Part shown: positions 1-8,426 of the stretch, one piece after another
Layout: each line of letters starts with the position of its first letter
Numbering within the stretch: position 1 is the stretch's first letter
Assembly: GCF_018736145.1 (NCBI RefSeq)
Contig: NZ_CP059997.1
Coordinates: 6,633,501 to 6,697,500 of the forward strand
Direction of reading: 5' to 3'
Source: Amycolatopsis sp. CA-230715
Lineage (GTDB): Bacteria > Actinomycetota > Actinomycetes > Mycobacteriales > Pseudonocardiaceae
Length of the DNA: 64,000 bases
Position numbers and translations under genes: made by a program
The notes under the pieces: model-generated
Databases searched by the model: none
The model's input: the letters and a program-made list of their open reading frames with translations, nothing else
Told to the model about the DNA's origin: nothing

Positions 1-666
1 CGCGGGCGGTTTCGGGGACTCGGGCAGCTTGCCGTCGGTGGTGCGGACGAGAACCGAGGTGAGTGCGGCGGGATGGTCCGCGGTGCAGGTGAAAGTGGCT
101 TCCGCCGTGCCGGAGCCGATGGTGATGACCGGCGCGCCCAGGTCCAGCGAGATGGCGCCCGTCGCGGCACCGGTGGTGATGGTCGCACTTCCCCTCGCGG
201 TGAACGCGGTGTCTCCTGCCGAATTCACCGCGGTGTCGCCAATGGACAGTTTCACCGGGGTGGTCCCGCGCTTGCCCGTCATGGTCGCGCCGATGTCGAT
301 CGTGGCCGAGCCGCGTGCGGTGACCACAGTGGACGGTTCGCCGCTCGTGCCCGTCGGCGGTGGTGTCGTGGGGACGGCATCGCGGGCCAGTGCGAAGCTG
401 AGCGCCAGGTCGCCCAGTTTCACCGGTTCGCCCGCGCCGATGGTGGTCGGCACGGTCGCGGTGATCTCTGCGGGGAGCTTCTGGACGGTTTTGCCCTCGC
501 CGGAGGTGCAGGCGTACTCGGTCTTGACGACCACCTGATGCTGCCCCGAGTCGCTGGCCGGTTTCGGCGGGCTCGCACCGGCCGCGGCGCCCGCGGCCAG
601 CGCCAACCCGCCGACTCCCGCGGTGAACGCGGTCAGTGCCCTGCCGAACCGGCGACGAGATCTCAT
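1..666 (-). CDS. Exported DUF6801-like protein, C-terminus beyond window
   Basis: The reading frame is open from an ATG at 666 to the first base of the window, so at least 222 codons are seen and the stop is missing. The first 35 or so residues form a signal peptide (basic MRSRRR start, then an Ala/Gly-rich hydrophobic run ending near AGASPP). The mature part is rich in Thr, Val and Gly with a Cys near its start (YACTSGEG) and another about 135 residues later (FTCTAD). The pattern of a Cys, then a stretch like PAEITATVPTTIGAGEPV, resembles the two genes just upstream in the same transcription direction, so I read it as a longer, diverged paralogue of them. Function is unknown; it is probably secreted or wall-associated. 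It starts 16 bp after the stop of its neighbour, consistent with one operon. Confidence 0.6.
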   Translation of the reverse strand, partial: MRSRRRFGRALTAFTAGVGGLALAAGAAAGASPPKPASDSGQHQVVVKTEYACTSGEGKTVQKLPAEITATVPTTIGAGEPVKLGDLALSFALARDAVPTTPPPTGTSGEPSTVVTARGSATIDIGATMTGKRGTTPVKLSIGDTAVNSAGDTAFTARGSATITTGAATGAISLDLGAPVITIGSGTAEATFTCTADHPAALTSVLVRTTDGKLPESPKPPA

Positions 667-682
667 CTGCACTTCCTGACGA

Positions 683-1294
683 TCATGGCTTGATGGTGAT
701 CTTCGGCGAGAAGTCCGGTGCGCCCGACTTGATCGTGCACTTGAACTCCCACCGCGTTACCCCGCCCATGGTCTTCACGAACTCGACGGGCAGCGTGACG
801 GGAGCGCCGGAGGTGGCCGACACCCGCAGCTCGGCCTGAGTACCAGGCGCTCCGGTCACGGTGAAGGCCGGAAGTGCCGCACCTACGTCGTCGATGGTGA
901 AGAAGGGCTCAGGGGGAGGAGCGAAGTAGGGCTGGGTCGGGATGCGGAGTCCGCTGAGGACAGCAGAGGTGGGGCTGAGCCCGACAGCGGTCACCGGCAC
1001 GTTCGCAGCCCCCTGGATCCCGCTGTAGCCCCAGTTGTGGAACGCGTTGACGAGGGCAGGCCCCATCGACGCGGTCGCCTTCGCCGCGGCCGGGGTGATG
1101 ACGTCCCCGGCCGAGACCTTGTCCGGGGCATCGAACTGCATCTTGTACGCCACGGGCTGGTTTCCGAGAAGGGGGAAGAGGCAGGTGAGGGTGATGTCTC
1201 CGGTCTGGTAGGTGGTCGTGGTGGCGGCCGACGCCGTTCCCGCGACGCTCGTGCCGATCGCCGCGACGATCACGGCGATGGTTCTCCCCAGCAT
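683..1294 (-). CDS. Exported DUF6801-type protein
   Basis: A 203-residue protein with a clear signal peptide (MLGRTIAVIVAAIG…TASA-A, cut near residue 24). The mature part begins with TYQTGDITLTC and the FPLLGNQPV motif shared with the gene at 1358-1969, and ends with a second Cys in FKCTIKSG, so one disulfide is likely. The start at 1294 is chosen because GGAGG lies about 6 bases upstream; an in-frame start further upstream has no such site. It is the same length as its upstream neighbour and clearly a duplicate of it. The family is common in actinomycetes and has no established function. No transmembrane anchor, lipobox or sorting signal is visible, so it is probably released. Confidence 0.75.
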   Translation of the reverse strand: MLGRTIAVIVAAIGTSVAGTASAATTTTYQTGDITLTCLFPLLGNQPVAYKMQFDAPDKVSAGDVITPAAAKATASMGPALVNAFHNWGYSGIQGAANVPVTAVGLSPTSAVLSGLRIPTQPYFAPPPEPFFTIDDVGAALPAFTVTGAPGTQAELRVSATSGAPVTLPVEFVKTMGGVTRWEFKCTIKSGAPDFSPKITIKP

Positions 1295-1319
1295 GCTTCC
1301 TCCCCTTGGGCGCACGGAA

Positions 1320-1351
1320 GCCCCGGCCGGTGGTCACCCACCGGCCGGGGC
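1320..1351 (-). terminator. Hairpin terminator between two DUF6801 genes
   Basis: A perfect 14-bp stem, GCCCCGGCCGGTGG (1320-1333) and its complement (1338-1351), with a 4-base loop, starts 6 bp after the stop codon at 1358. There is no T-run, so it may attenuate rather than end transcription into the next gene. Confidence 0.6.
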
Positions 1352-1357
1352 GCCGGA

Positions 1358-1969
1358 TCAGCTGATGGTGACGTTCGGCGAGAACGCCGGGGTGCCGGAC
1401 TTGATCGTGCACTTCATCGTCCACGGGGTCGATCCGCCCGCGGTCTTCAGCAGTTCGATCGGGGCGTTGAACGTGCCGGACAGCGTGACGCTGGCCTGCG
1501 TGCCCGAAGCACCGGTCACCGTGAAGGCCGGGATGGTGGCGCCGGTGTCGTTGATGTTGACGTCGATCGCGCCGCCAGGCGGGTAGGTCTGGGTCGGGAT
1601 GTTCAGGTTGCTCAGGCTCGCCGGGCTCGGGCTGAGGCCGACGTTGGTGACCTGTGCGTCCGCGTGGCCCTGCACGCCGTTGTAGCCGAGGTTGGTCAGG
1701 GTGTTGTGCAGTGCGGCGGAAATCGTCGCGGTGGCCTTGACGCTGGCCGGCGTGATGACGTCCCCGGTCGCGACCGCGTCCGGCGCGTCGAACTGCGCCT
1801 TCAGCAGCACCGGCTGGTTTCCGATGAGGGGGAAGCTGCAGCTGAGGTTGGTGTCCCCGGTCTTGTAGGTGATGGTGGTGGCGGCCGAAGCCGTGCCAAC
1901 GACGCTCATGCTGACCGCGGCCGCGACCGCGGCGGTCACGGTGATGGCCCTGCCCAGTTTGCGCGACAT
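1358..1969 (-). CDS. Exported DUF6801-type protein
   Basis: A 203-residue exported protein. The signal peptide MSRKLGRAITVTAAVAAAVS… ends at TASA-A near residue 30. The mature domain has TGDTNLSCSFPLIGNQPV near its start and WTMKCTIKSGTP at its end, giving two Cys that probably pair. The start at 1969 is favoured by AAAGGAG about 9 bases upstream; the frame stays open further upstream but without a ribosome site or signal-peptide logic. It is the first gene of a three-gene run of paralogues (1969 down to below 1) and reads away from the RCC1-like gene, with a 377-bp intergenic region between. Function is unknown for the family; secretion is the only property the sequence supports. Confidence 0.78.
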   Translation of the reverse strand: MSRKLGRAITVTAAVAAAVSMSVVGTASAATTITYKTGDTNLSCSFPLIGNQPVLLKAQFDAPDAVATGDVITPASVKATATISAALHNTLTNLGYNGVQGHADAQVTNVGLSPSPASLSNLNIPTQTYPPGGAIDVNINDTGATIPAFTVTGASGTQASVTLSGTFNAPIELLKTAGGSTPWTMKCTIKSGTPAFSPNVTIS

Positions 1970-2346
1970 ACTTGCAATCTCCTTTGACGCTAAGCCGTCT
2001 CGACTTGGTATATCAACTTCGCCGTGCATCGAAGTGCATTCCGTATACGGACGAAATGAGCGCGTGGCGCGCTGTCCGCCGTGGCGCGAACGGGCACCCG
2101 GCGGGGTCAACTCTCCCCAATCGGCCGACACTTCGCCGATGGTCGCTATGTTACTTACCAGTTGGGTAAGGGACAAGATGATGTCGATACGTCTTTCGGG
2201 GCGGCCTCCTGTGTACTCCCTTTTTGCACAAAGGTCTCCGTGGTTCTGTCGGAAGTTGACAAAAAATTGATCGAATATCCGGGGAGTGAGCGGTCGAGGG
2301 TTACCATCCGGCGCGGATATCCCCGCCGGAGTTGGAGGGCGAACGA
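1970..2346. promoter_or_regulatory. Divergent promoter region with two dyads
   Basis: This 377-bp gap between divergent exported-protein genes is visibly richer in A and T than its flanks. It holds a perfect 12-bp palindrome TCCGTATACGGA (2040-2051) and an inverted repeat CTTACC-agttg-GGTAAG (2154-2170), both plausible operators, and a TTGACA (2256-2261) without a good -10 partner. I see no small gene in it. Which regulator binds cannot be told from the sequence. Confidence 0.4.
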
Positions 2347-3291
2347 ATGAGGAAACGGATCTTTCGCGGGTGGTCCGCGGCGGCGCTCGCCGTGCTGGCC
2401 GTGACCGCCGCGACGCCGCCTGCCGCGGCCACCACTACGGGGCCCGTTACACAGTGGGGACTGGAGGTGTTCGACCTTCCCTCGGTGCCCGCGGCAGCGG
2501 CTTCCGGGGTTTCGCAGATCTCCGCGGGCGGGATCAACGCGCTGGCGCTGAAGAACGGCGGCGTGATCGTGTGGGGGGACAACCAGTACGGGCAGCTGAC
2601 CGTCCCAACCGGACTCGACACCGGTGTTTCGGCCATCGCGTCCGGATGGGGCCACGAGCTGGCGCTGAAGGCGGGACGCGTGCACGCGTGGGGAAATTCC
2701 TGGTACGGCCAGACCGCCGTGCCCGCGGCGGCGACCTCCGGGGTCACCGCGATCGCCACGGATGTGTTCCACAGCCTCGCGCTCAAGCAGAACGGCCAGG
2801 TGCTCAGCTGGGGTTCGCGAACCGACGTGCCCGCCGCCGCGCAGTCCGGGGTGTCGGCGATCTCCGCTGGCGGGGACCACAGCCTCGCGCTGAAGAACGG
2901 CGCGGTCCTCGCGTGGGGCGGGAACCGGTACGGGCAGAGCACCGTGCCCACGGCGGCGACCTCGGGGGTGACCGCGATCGCTGCGGGCTACCAGCACAGC
3001 CTCGCGATCAAGAACGGTGCCGTCCTCGCCTGGGGAGACGACCAGTGGGGGCAGACGGATGTGCCGCCAGGGCTGGGATCCGGTGTCGTCGGGATCGACA
3101 GCGGCGGCAACTTCAGCGTGGCGTGGAAGGCCGATGGCACCTACTACGCGTGGGGGTTCGACGACCGCGGCTCGGTGAGCAACTCGCCGGGGTGCGACAT
3201 CAGCCCGCAGGACGGGTGCCGGATGACCCCGGGCATGCTCGCGATTTCGGCGGGGCAGCAGCAGATCGTGGCGCTGCAGGCCGCCGCGTGA
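2347..3291 (+). CDS. Exported RCC1-repeat beta-propeller protein
   Basis: A 314-residue protein with a signal peptide (MRKRIFRGWSAAALAVLAVT…AAA, about 29 residues) followed by six to seven units of about 40 residues built on SGV-x-AIAAG-x-HSLALK-NG-x-VLAWG-x-N-x-YGQ. That is the RCC1 (alpha-tubulin suppressor) repeat, which folds into a seven-bladed propeller. The last unit carries a Cys pair (PGCDISPQDGCR). The ATG at 2347 has GGAGGG about 7 bases upstream; a TTG 15 bases earlier has none. Such secreted propellers are usually binding proteins and the ligand is not predictable here. It stands alone, convergent with the gene at 3336-4001, sharing a terminator. Confidence 0.8.
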   Translation: MRKRIFRGWSAAALAVLAVTAATPPAAATTTGPVTQWGLEVFDLPSVPAAAASGVSQISAGGINALALKNGGVIVWGDNQYGQLTVPTGLDTGVSAIASGWGHELALKAGRVHAWGNSWYGQTAVPAAATSGVTAIATDVFHSLALKQNGQVLSWGSRTDVPAAAQSGVSAISAGGDHSLALKNGAVLAWGGNRYGQSTVPTAATSGVTAIAAGYQHSLAIKNGAVLAWGDDQWGQTDVPPGLGSGVVGIDSGGNFSVAWKADGTYYAWGFDDRGSVSNSPGCDISPQDGCRMTPGMLAISAGQQQIVALQAAA

Positions 3292-3298
3292 ACACCGT

Positions 3299-3325
3299 GC
3301 GGTGCGCCGGGGACCGGCGCACCGC
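3299..3325. terminator. Hairpin between convergent genes
   Basis: A 12-bp perfect stem GCGGTGCGCCGG (3299-3310) with its complement (3314-3325) around a 3-base loop lies between the convergent stops at 3291 and 3336, so it can serve both genes. Confidence 0.6.
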
Positions 3326-3335
3326 ACCGCGTGGT

Positions 3336-4001
3336 TCAGTTCTGGTTGGACACCAGGTCGAGTGAGATCGTGTTGCCCGGCCCGGAAACCAGCGCGCCGA
3401 GCGCGAGATCGGCGATGAAGCAGTCCTTGAAGGACGGAATGGTGTAGCTGCCGGTCACCGTGATCTTGGGATCGGTGAACACGTCGACGTTCTTCGCGGA
3501 CAGGTCGAGGTTGATCGGGCTGACCGTCTTGCAGCTGCTCGGTACCGTCGGCAGCGGGAAGATCGGCACGATCGGGCCAGCCCAGATGTCGCTGATCTCC
3601 ATGTTGGCCTGCGCGTGGGTGTTCAGGTCGCCGTTCTTGAGCGTGCCGGTGACCTGGCCGACCGGGACCACCTTCACGGTGGCCTTGATCCGGAACAGCC
3701 CCGCCACCAACGAGATGTCGGCCTTCGAGGTGGGCAGCGACAGGTCGCCCCTGATCCCGAGGCTCGTCTCGGTCACGATGAGCGCTCCGTCGAGCTTGCC
3801 CGGCCCGAGCTTCATCGCGCTGCCGGTCTTCTTGACCACGGTCGACCCGGTCACCGCGAACGAAACCGGGAATTCGACCGGGTCGTCGGCGGCGGCGGGA
3901 ACCGCGGCCAGCGCGCTGGTGGCGATCGTGGCCGCCGCGGTGAGCGCGGCCAGCCTGCCCATTCTCTTCCGGTTACCCTCGGTGCGGAGACGGCGTATCA
4001 T
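3336..4001 (-). CDS. Exported protein of unknown function downstream of mce operon
   Basis: A 221-residue protein with a long basic n-region (MIRRLRTEGNRKRMGRL) and a signal peptide ending near VPAAA-D. The mature part is beta-rich with alternating hydrophobic residues and two Cys (SSCKTV and KDCFIA) that may pair. I do not recognise a named family, though the build (small, Thr/Val-rich, two Cys, no anchor) resembles the DUF6801 proteins nearby. The start at 4001 is chosen for AAGGAGAG 7-8 bases upstream; an in-frame ATG 30 bases earlier lacks this. It follows the last mce-associated gene by 76 bp on the same strand and could be co-transcribed with it, but it has its own ribosome site and no overlap. 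Confidence 0.65.
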   Translation of the reverse strand: MIRRLRTEGNRKRMGRLAALTAAATIATSALAAVPAAADDPVEFPVSFAVTGSTVVKKTGSAMKLGPGKLDGALIVTETSLGIRGDLSLPTSKADISLVAGLFRIKATVKVVPVGQVTGTLKNGDLNTHAQANMEISDIWAGPIVPIFPLPTVPSSCKTVSPINLDLSAKNVDVFTDPKITVTGSYTIPSFKDCFIADLALGALVSGPGNTISLDLVSNQN

Positions 4002-4077
4002 CGCAATTCTCTCCTTCGGTTTTCTCGCCATTGAGACTTTCGGGGAGCGGAGCGGGCAAAATGCCAGGCAATTCGTG

Positions 4078-4656
4078 CTACCTCGGCACGAGATCGGTGA
4101 TCACCCACGACGATCCGGCGCGTTCCAAGGTCACCGAAAGCTGCGAAGCCGCCGCTTCCGCGGAACCCTTGTCGGCCCTGGTCGCCGATTGGTCGAGAAA
4201 CGCGAGCACGCGCGCGCGGTCACCGGTCAGCGAGGACACCGCGGATTCCACGACGCGGGAGGTGAGCACGAGCTTCTGCTGCGGGGCCAGTTCGCGCACG
4301 CGGGCGAAGAGCTGGTTGTAGGCGTCGAGCGCCTTGCCGCGCAACACCTCCTTCGCGGCCTGCTCGGTGACGCCGGTCTTGTCGTAGGAGTAGGAGAAGA
4401 TCTTGTTGAGCGAGTTCGTCGCGGCGGCACTGACCTCTGCCGTCGTCGCGGCATCGAGCTGTGCCGTGTTGTCGGAGCCTTCGACGGTCTTCGCGGCGTG
4501 CGCCTCGACGAGGACCCAGCCGCCCGCGCCCGCGAGCACGAGCGCCACGGCGACGAGCAGTGCGGGCAGCTTCGGCAGCCGTGCCCACCACGAACGGGGC
4601 TCGTCCGCGATCGCCGTGTCGACCGGCTCGACCTCGACTTCGGTTTGCGTGCTCAT
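4078..4656 (-). CDS. Mce-associated membrane protein (Mas)
   Basis: A 192-residue protein: an acidic cytoplasmic tail (MSTQTEVEVEP…), one transmembrane helix (about residues 32-53, LLVAVALVLAGAGGWVLVEA), then a domain of about 135 residues facing outward. This build and its place at the 3' end of a yrbE/mce operon match the Mas/Mam family (Rv0177-Rv0178 type in M. tuberculosis), which stabilise or complete the Mce lipid-import complex in the envelope. Its ATG overlaps the stop of the preceding gene (ATGA at 4653-4656), indicating translational coupling. The family has no enzymatic activity. The assignment to the Mas family rests on architecture and context more than on a diagnostic motif. Confidence 0.8.
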   Translation of the reverse strand: MSTQTEVEVEPVDTAIADEPRSWWARLPKLPALLVAVALVLAGAGGWVLVEAHAAKTVEGSDNTAQLDAATTAEVSAAATNSLNKIFSYSYDKTGVTEQAAKEVLRGKALDAYNQLFARVRELAPQQKLVLTSRVVESAVSSLTGDRARVLAFLDQSATRADKGSAEAAASQLSVTLERAGSSWVITDLVPR

Positions 4657-5171
4657 GCCGCCCCCACCGGGATCGGGTCGAGCGCGCTGAGCTTCCAGCC
4701 GGCCGGGGTCCTGGTCAGCGCGACGGCGAACCGGTTGCGGTTGGTCGTCGGCGCCGTCCCGTCCTTCGCCACGGAGATCTCGACGGAGGCCAGCATCCGC
4801 GCGGTCCCGCTGTCCTTGTCGAGTTCGCTCACCGCGGCGTCGAGCACCTTGCCGGTGGCCACCCCGCCGTTGCCAGCCAGTGTCTTCTTGGTGGCTTCGT
4901 CGGTGGTGGCGAGCCGGTCGCGCAGCGCGCCGGTGGACTGCTCCAGCCACCTCGCGATGCCGCGGTCGACGTCGTGGTAGTCCAAAGTGGTCAGTTCGGC
5001 GATCTGGGTCCGCCCGGTTTCCAGCACCGCGGCCCGTGTCCTGGCGTAGTCGAGCCCGTTGTCCGTTCCCGCGTCGAACCAGGACCAACCCGCCCAGCCC
5101 GCGAATCCCGCGGCCGCCACGACGGCCGCGACCGCCGCGTAGAGCGGCCGCTTCGTCACTTCTTCAGCCAC
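4653..5171 (-). CDS. Mce-associated membrane protein (Mas)
   Basis: A 172-residue protein with a short N-terminal tail (VAEEVTKRP), one transmembrane helix (about residues 10-30, LYAAVAAVVAAAGFAGWAGW) and an outer domain of about 140 residues. The GTG at 5171 is preferred because GGAGGA sits 6 bases upstream; it makes the gene overlap the end of mceF by 16 bp. A second GTG at 5159 would give the GTGA overlap seen elsewhere in this operon but lacks a ribosome site. The sequence is similar in layout to the next gene, and pairs of such genes after mceF are standard in actinobacterial mce operons. Confidence 0.8.
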   Translation of the reverse strand: MAEEVTKRPLYAAVAAVVAAAGFAGWAGWSWFDAGTDNGLDYARTRAAVLETGRTQIAELTTLDYHDVDRGIARWLEQSTGALRDRLATTDEATKKTLAGNGGVATGKVLDAAVSELDKDSGTARMLASVEISVAKDGTAPTTNRNRFAVALTRTPAGWKLSALDPIPVGAA

Positions 5172-6349
5172 AGCATCTCCTCCAACGTCTTCGACACCCG
5201 CAGCGGCGGCCCGAGCAAACCGGAGCCGGGGACCGTCGCAGGTGGGACGCCGCCCTTCGGCGCGTTCTGCGCGCCGCGGACGAGGCTCGGGTCGCCGTGC
5301 GGCAGTGCGCACTTCGCGTTCAGGTTGAACGGGGCCGGCGATGTGTCGTACGGGCTGCGCCGTTGCGTCCCGCCATAGCCGGAGGTGCAGGGCGGCGGGT
5401 CGGCCCAGGTGAGCACGATGGACAGGTGCCCGGTGTCGTGCGAGATCGCGTTCGTCAGCTTGTCGACGGCCTGCGGCGTGAACGAGAACAGCTGCTCCAA
5501 CCCGTTCATCCTGGTGTGGACCAGGTTCGAGGTGGTGAGCAGGTTGGCCAGCAGCACCGACAGCCCGGGGTTGGTGTCGCGCAGCAGCCCGGTGAGCTGG
5601 GTCGCGGCCTCGGGTGCGGCACCGATGAGCTTGCGCAGGTCGCCGTCCGACTTCGCCAGCTCGGCGGCGAACTTCTTCGCGTTGGAGCTGAAGGAACGCC
5701 ACTCACCGGACGAGTCGACCTGCGTGCTCAGCACGGTCCTGCCGTCGTCGAGCAGCGAGGTCGTCTGCGGTAGGTGCTGCGACGCGGTCTTCGTGAACTC
5801 CGATGCCGAGTCGATCAGCTTCTGGAGATCGCCGCCGGTTCCGGTGAACGCGGTGCCCAGCTCGTCGACGACCGTGCGCAGCGAACCGGTCGGCACCGAG
5901 CCGGTGAACGCGCTGAGGTTGCCGAGCAGCGTCTGCACGGGCAGCGGGACCGCGGTCGACTCCTTCGGGATCGTCGCGCCGTCGGTGAGGAACGGCCCGT
6001 CACCGGTGCGGGGCTGCAGATCGACGTACTGCTCGCCGACCGCGGACCGGTTCGCCACCACGGCGCGCGAGTTCACCGGGATGTCCGGTGCCGACGAGTC
6101 GATGAGGAGATCGGCTTCCATCCCGGCGTCGGTGAGCCGGAGTTCGCCGACCCTGCCGACCGCCACCCCGCGGTAGGTGACCTCGCCGTTGGTGAACACC
6201 CCGCCGCCTTCGGCGAGTTCGAGCTTGACCACGTAGCCGCCGCCGAACGCCCTGCCGAGCCCGGCGTACTTGGCACCGATGAAGGCGACCACGACGAGCG
6301 CGATCACCACGAACGCGATCACCTGCACCCGCACCTTGACGCTGATCAT
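5156..6349 (-). CDS. mceF: Mce family protein MceF
   Basis: A 397-residue substrate-binding subunit of an Mce lipid importer. One N-terminal transmembrane helix (residues 10-27, VIAFVVIALVVVAFIGAK) is followed by the MlaD/Mce domain (about 38-120, containing GEVTYRGVAVGRVGEL and YVDLQPR) and a long helical region (about 130-310) that in related complexes forms the tunnel through the periplasm. The C-terminus has two Cys (PPPCTSGYG and AKCALPHG). It is the sixth mce gene in order after yrbEA/yrbEB, hence MceF. Its ATG overlaps the mceE stop by 4 bp. Confidence 0.9.
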   Translation of the reverse strand: MISVKVRVQVIAFVVIALVVVAFIGAKYAGLGRAFGGGYVVKLELAEGGGVFTNGEVTYRGVAVGRVGELRLTDAGMEADLLIDSSAPDIPVNSRAVVANRSAVGEQYVDLQPRTGDGPFLTDGATIPKESTAVPLPVQTLLGNLSAFTGSVPTGSLRTVVDELGTAFTGTGGDLQKLIDSASEFTKTASQHLPQTTSLLDDGRTVLSTQVDSSGEWRSFSSNAKKFAAELAKSDGDLRKLIGAAPEAATQLTGLLRDTNPGLSVLLANLLTTSNLVHTRMNGLEQLFSFTPQAVDKLTNAISHDTGHLSIVLTWADPPPCTSGYGGTQRRSPYDTSPAPFNLNAKCALPHGDPSLVRGAQNAPKGGVPPATVPGSGLLGPPLRVSKTLEEMLWLKK

Positions 6350-7428
6350 CGGCGGCCCCCGTCGATCTTCTCGACCGGTCCCGAGGCGGGCAGCGGCAGC
6401 GCGGCCGGGTCGGGCGGCTGGACGATGACGCCGGCCCCCGGTGCCATCCGCACGAACATGTTGAGGTAGTCGCCCTTGTTCGCGGTGAGCACCTCGTCGG
6501 TGAACGGGAAGGTGGGCAGGATTTCCAGCGCCCTGGCCAGTTTCCCGTCCTCGCTCGCCCTCGCGAGCCGGTCGAGGATCGGGGACAACGCGGTCAGGTC
6601 GGCGATCATGTCGTCCTTGCTCCGGTTGATCGTGTCGACCGCGACGCCGGAGAGCTGGTCGAGCGACTGGAGCATGGTGACCAACGCGGTGCGCTGGTCC
6701 GAAAGGGACTTCAGGCCCGGCGTCAGGTCCGTGAGGGCGCCGGAAACCTGCTGCTGCCGGTTGGCCAGCGTGGTGGACAGCTTGTTGAGCCCGTCGAGCG
6801 CGGCGGTGATGTCACCGCGGTGGGCGTCCAAATCGGACACCAGCTTGTCGGTACCGGCCAGGAACGACCTGATCTCGCTCTCGTTGCCCTTGAGCACCTT
6901 GGTCAGCTCGCGGTTGATCGTCTGGAGCTGCCCGATCCCGCCGCCGTTGAGCAGCAAGGAAAGGGCACCGAAGATCTCCTCGACCTCGGGGTTGCGGTTG
7001 GTGCGCGAAACCGGGACCACCGCGCCGTCGGCGAGCTTTCCTTCGCCACCGGAGTCCGGCGGCGCCAGCTCGACGAACTTCTCACCGAGCAAGCTCGACT
7101 GGCGCAGCCTCGCGACGGCGTTGGCGGGAAGGGAAACCCCGCCGTTCACCGCGACGACGGCCTGCGCGGTCCACCCGTCCGCGCCGAGCCCGATCGATTC
7201 GACCCGGCCGACCGCGACGTCGTTGACCTTGACCGCGGCCTGCGGCACCAGGTCGAGCACGTCGGCGAACTGCACGGTGACCCGGTAGGCGTGGTCGCCG
7301 AGATCGGCGCCACCGGGCAGCGGGAGGTCGTAGACGCCACCGAACTCACCGGACGAGTCCGACGAACACCCGGTGACCGCGCCGAGGCACAGCACGGCCG
7401 CGACGGCGGCGGCGATCCCGCGCCTCAC
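6346..7428 (-). CDS. mceE: Mce family lipoprotein MceE (LprK type)
   Basis: A 360-residue Mce protein whose signal peptide ends in a lipobox (LGAVTGC, Cys about residue 20), so it is anchored to the membrane by lipid, as MceE/LprK proteins are. The Mce domain follows (about residues 40-120, with VKVNDVAVGRVESIGL and GEKFVELAPP), then a long alpha-helical stretch and a Pro-rich end. The GTG start at 7428 overlaps the mceD stop (GTGA) and has GGAGGG about 6 bases upstream. Fifth in the mce order. In the complex it contributes one of six subunits to the lipid-conducting barrel. Confidence 0.9.
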   Translation of the reverse strand: MRRGIAAAVAAVLCLGAVTGCSSDSSGEFGGVYDLPLPGGADLGDHAYRVTVQFADVLDLVPQAAVKVNDVAVGRVESIGLGADGWTAQAVVAVNGGVSLPANAVARLRQSSLLGEKFVELAPPDSGGEGKLADGAVVPVSRTNRNPEVEEIFGALSLLLNGGGIGQLQTINRELTKVLKGNESEIRSFLAGTDKLVSDLDAHRGDITAALDGLNKLSTTLANRQQQVSGALTDLTPGLKSLSDQRTALVTMLQSLDQLSGVAVDTINRSKDDMIADLTALSPILDRLARASEDGKLARALEILPTFPFTDEVLTANKGDYLNMFVRMAPGAGVIVQPPDPAALPLPASGPVEKIDGGRR

Positions 7429-8426
7429 TTCGTCCCTCCGGGCACCGCGGAAAACGGGTAGAACTCCGGGATCACGGTCCTGCCCTGCAACGTGCCGGTC
7501 TTCGGGTCGAAGGCGTTGAGCACGTTGGACACCGCCAGCGGCAGCGAATCCAGCGCCTCGCCGAGCGAGGCTCGTTTGTCCACAAGGGTCTGGGTCGTCC
7601 GCGCGAGATTGTCCACATTGGTCTTGATCAGCGCGCGGTTCTTCCTGATGAAGTCCTGGACGTCGGCGAGCGCGCCGCCGAGGGTGGTGAGCGCGCCGGA
7701 AAGCTCCTTCCGGTCCGCGGACAGGGTTTCCAGCACGGTGGTCAGCTGCTTGTTCACCCCGCGCACCTTGTCGTCGTCGCCTGCCAGCATGCCGGTGAAC
7801 TTCTGCAGCTCGTCCACCGTGCCGAACAGATCGTCCTTCGACCCGGCGAGCGTCTTCGCGAGATCGGCGAAGTTGCGCACCGTGTCGTTGAGCGCCTTGC
7901 CGTTGCCGCCGAGGTTCGCCGCGCCGGTGTCGAGCAGCTCGCTCAGCGCCCCGTTCGCGTTGGCCCCCTTGGGGCCGAGCGATTCGGTGAGCGTGTTGAG
8001 GCTCGCGTACAGTTCGTCCAGCTCGACGGGGGTGGCCGTGCGGTTGACCGGAATCACCGCGCCGTCGGGCAGCACCGGGCCGCGCAGCGCCGGTTTCGAG
8101 AACTGCACGTACCGGTCCGCGACCACGCTCGGCGCGACGACGAGCACGTTCGCCGAGTCCGATACGGACACGCCTGCGTCGATGGTCATCGCGACCTCGA
8201 CCTGTTCCCCGCGCGGGGTGACGCTGTCGACCTGGCCGATCCTGACCCCGAGCAGCCGCACGTCCGATCCACTGTAGACACCGACCGCCCTGGTGAAGTA
8301 CGCGGTGACGTGCCGGTCGCCGGTGCCGGAGAACAACCACCACATGCCGCCGATCACGACGAGCGCCAGCACGATCGCGAGGGTGACCAGCCTGGTGACC
8401 CGCAGCCCGAATCTCGTGTCGGTCAC
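7425..8426 (-). CDS. mceD: Mce family protein MceD
   Basis: A 333-residue Mce protein with one N-terminal transmembrane helix (about residues 14-33, LVTLAIVLALVVIGGMWWLF), an Mce domain (about 40-120; SDVRLLGVRIGQVDSV, VVADRYVQFS) and a helical tunnel segment rich in heptad-like Leu/Asp/Thr to about residue 300. The frame stays open upstream, but the GTG at 8426 overlaps the mceC stop (GTGA) and has GGGAGG ahead of it, so the shorter form is chosen. Fourth mce gene of the operon. Confidence 0.9.
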   Translation of the reverse strand: MTDTRFGLRVTRLVTLAIVLALVVIGGMWWLFSGTGDRHVTAYFTRAVGVYSGSDVRLLGVRIGQVDSVTPRGEQVEVAMTIDAGVSVSDSANVLVVAPSVVADRYVQFSKPALRGPVLPDGAVIPVNRTATPVELDELYASLNTLTESLGPKGANANGALSELLDTGAANLGGNGKALNDTVRNFADLAKTLAGSKDDLFGTVDELQKFTGMLAGDDDKVRGVNKQLTTVLETLSADRKELSGALTTLGGALADVQDFIRKNRALIKTNVDNLARTTQTLVDKRASLGEALDSLPLAVSNVLNAFDPKTGTLQGRTVIPEFYPFSAVPGGTK

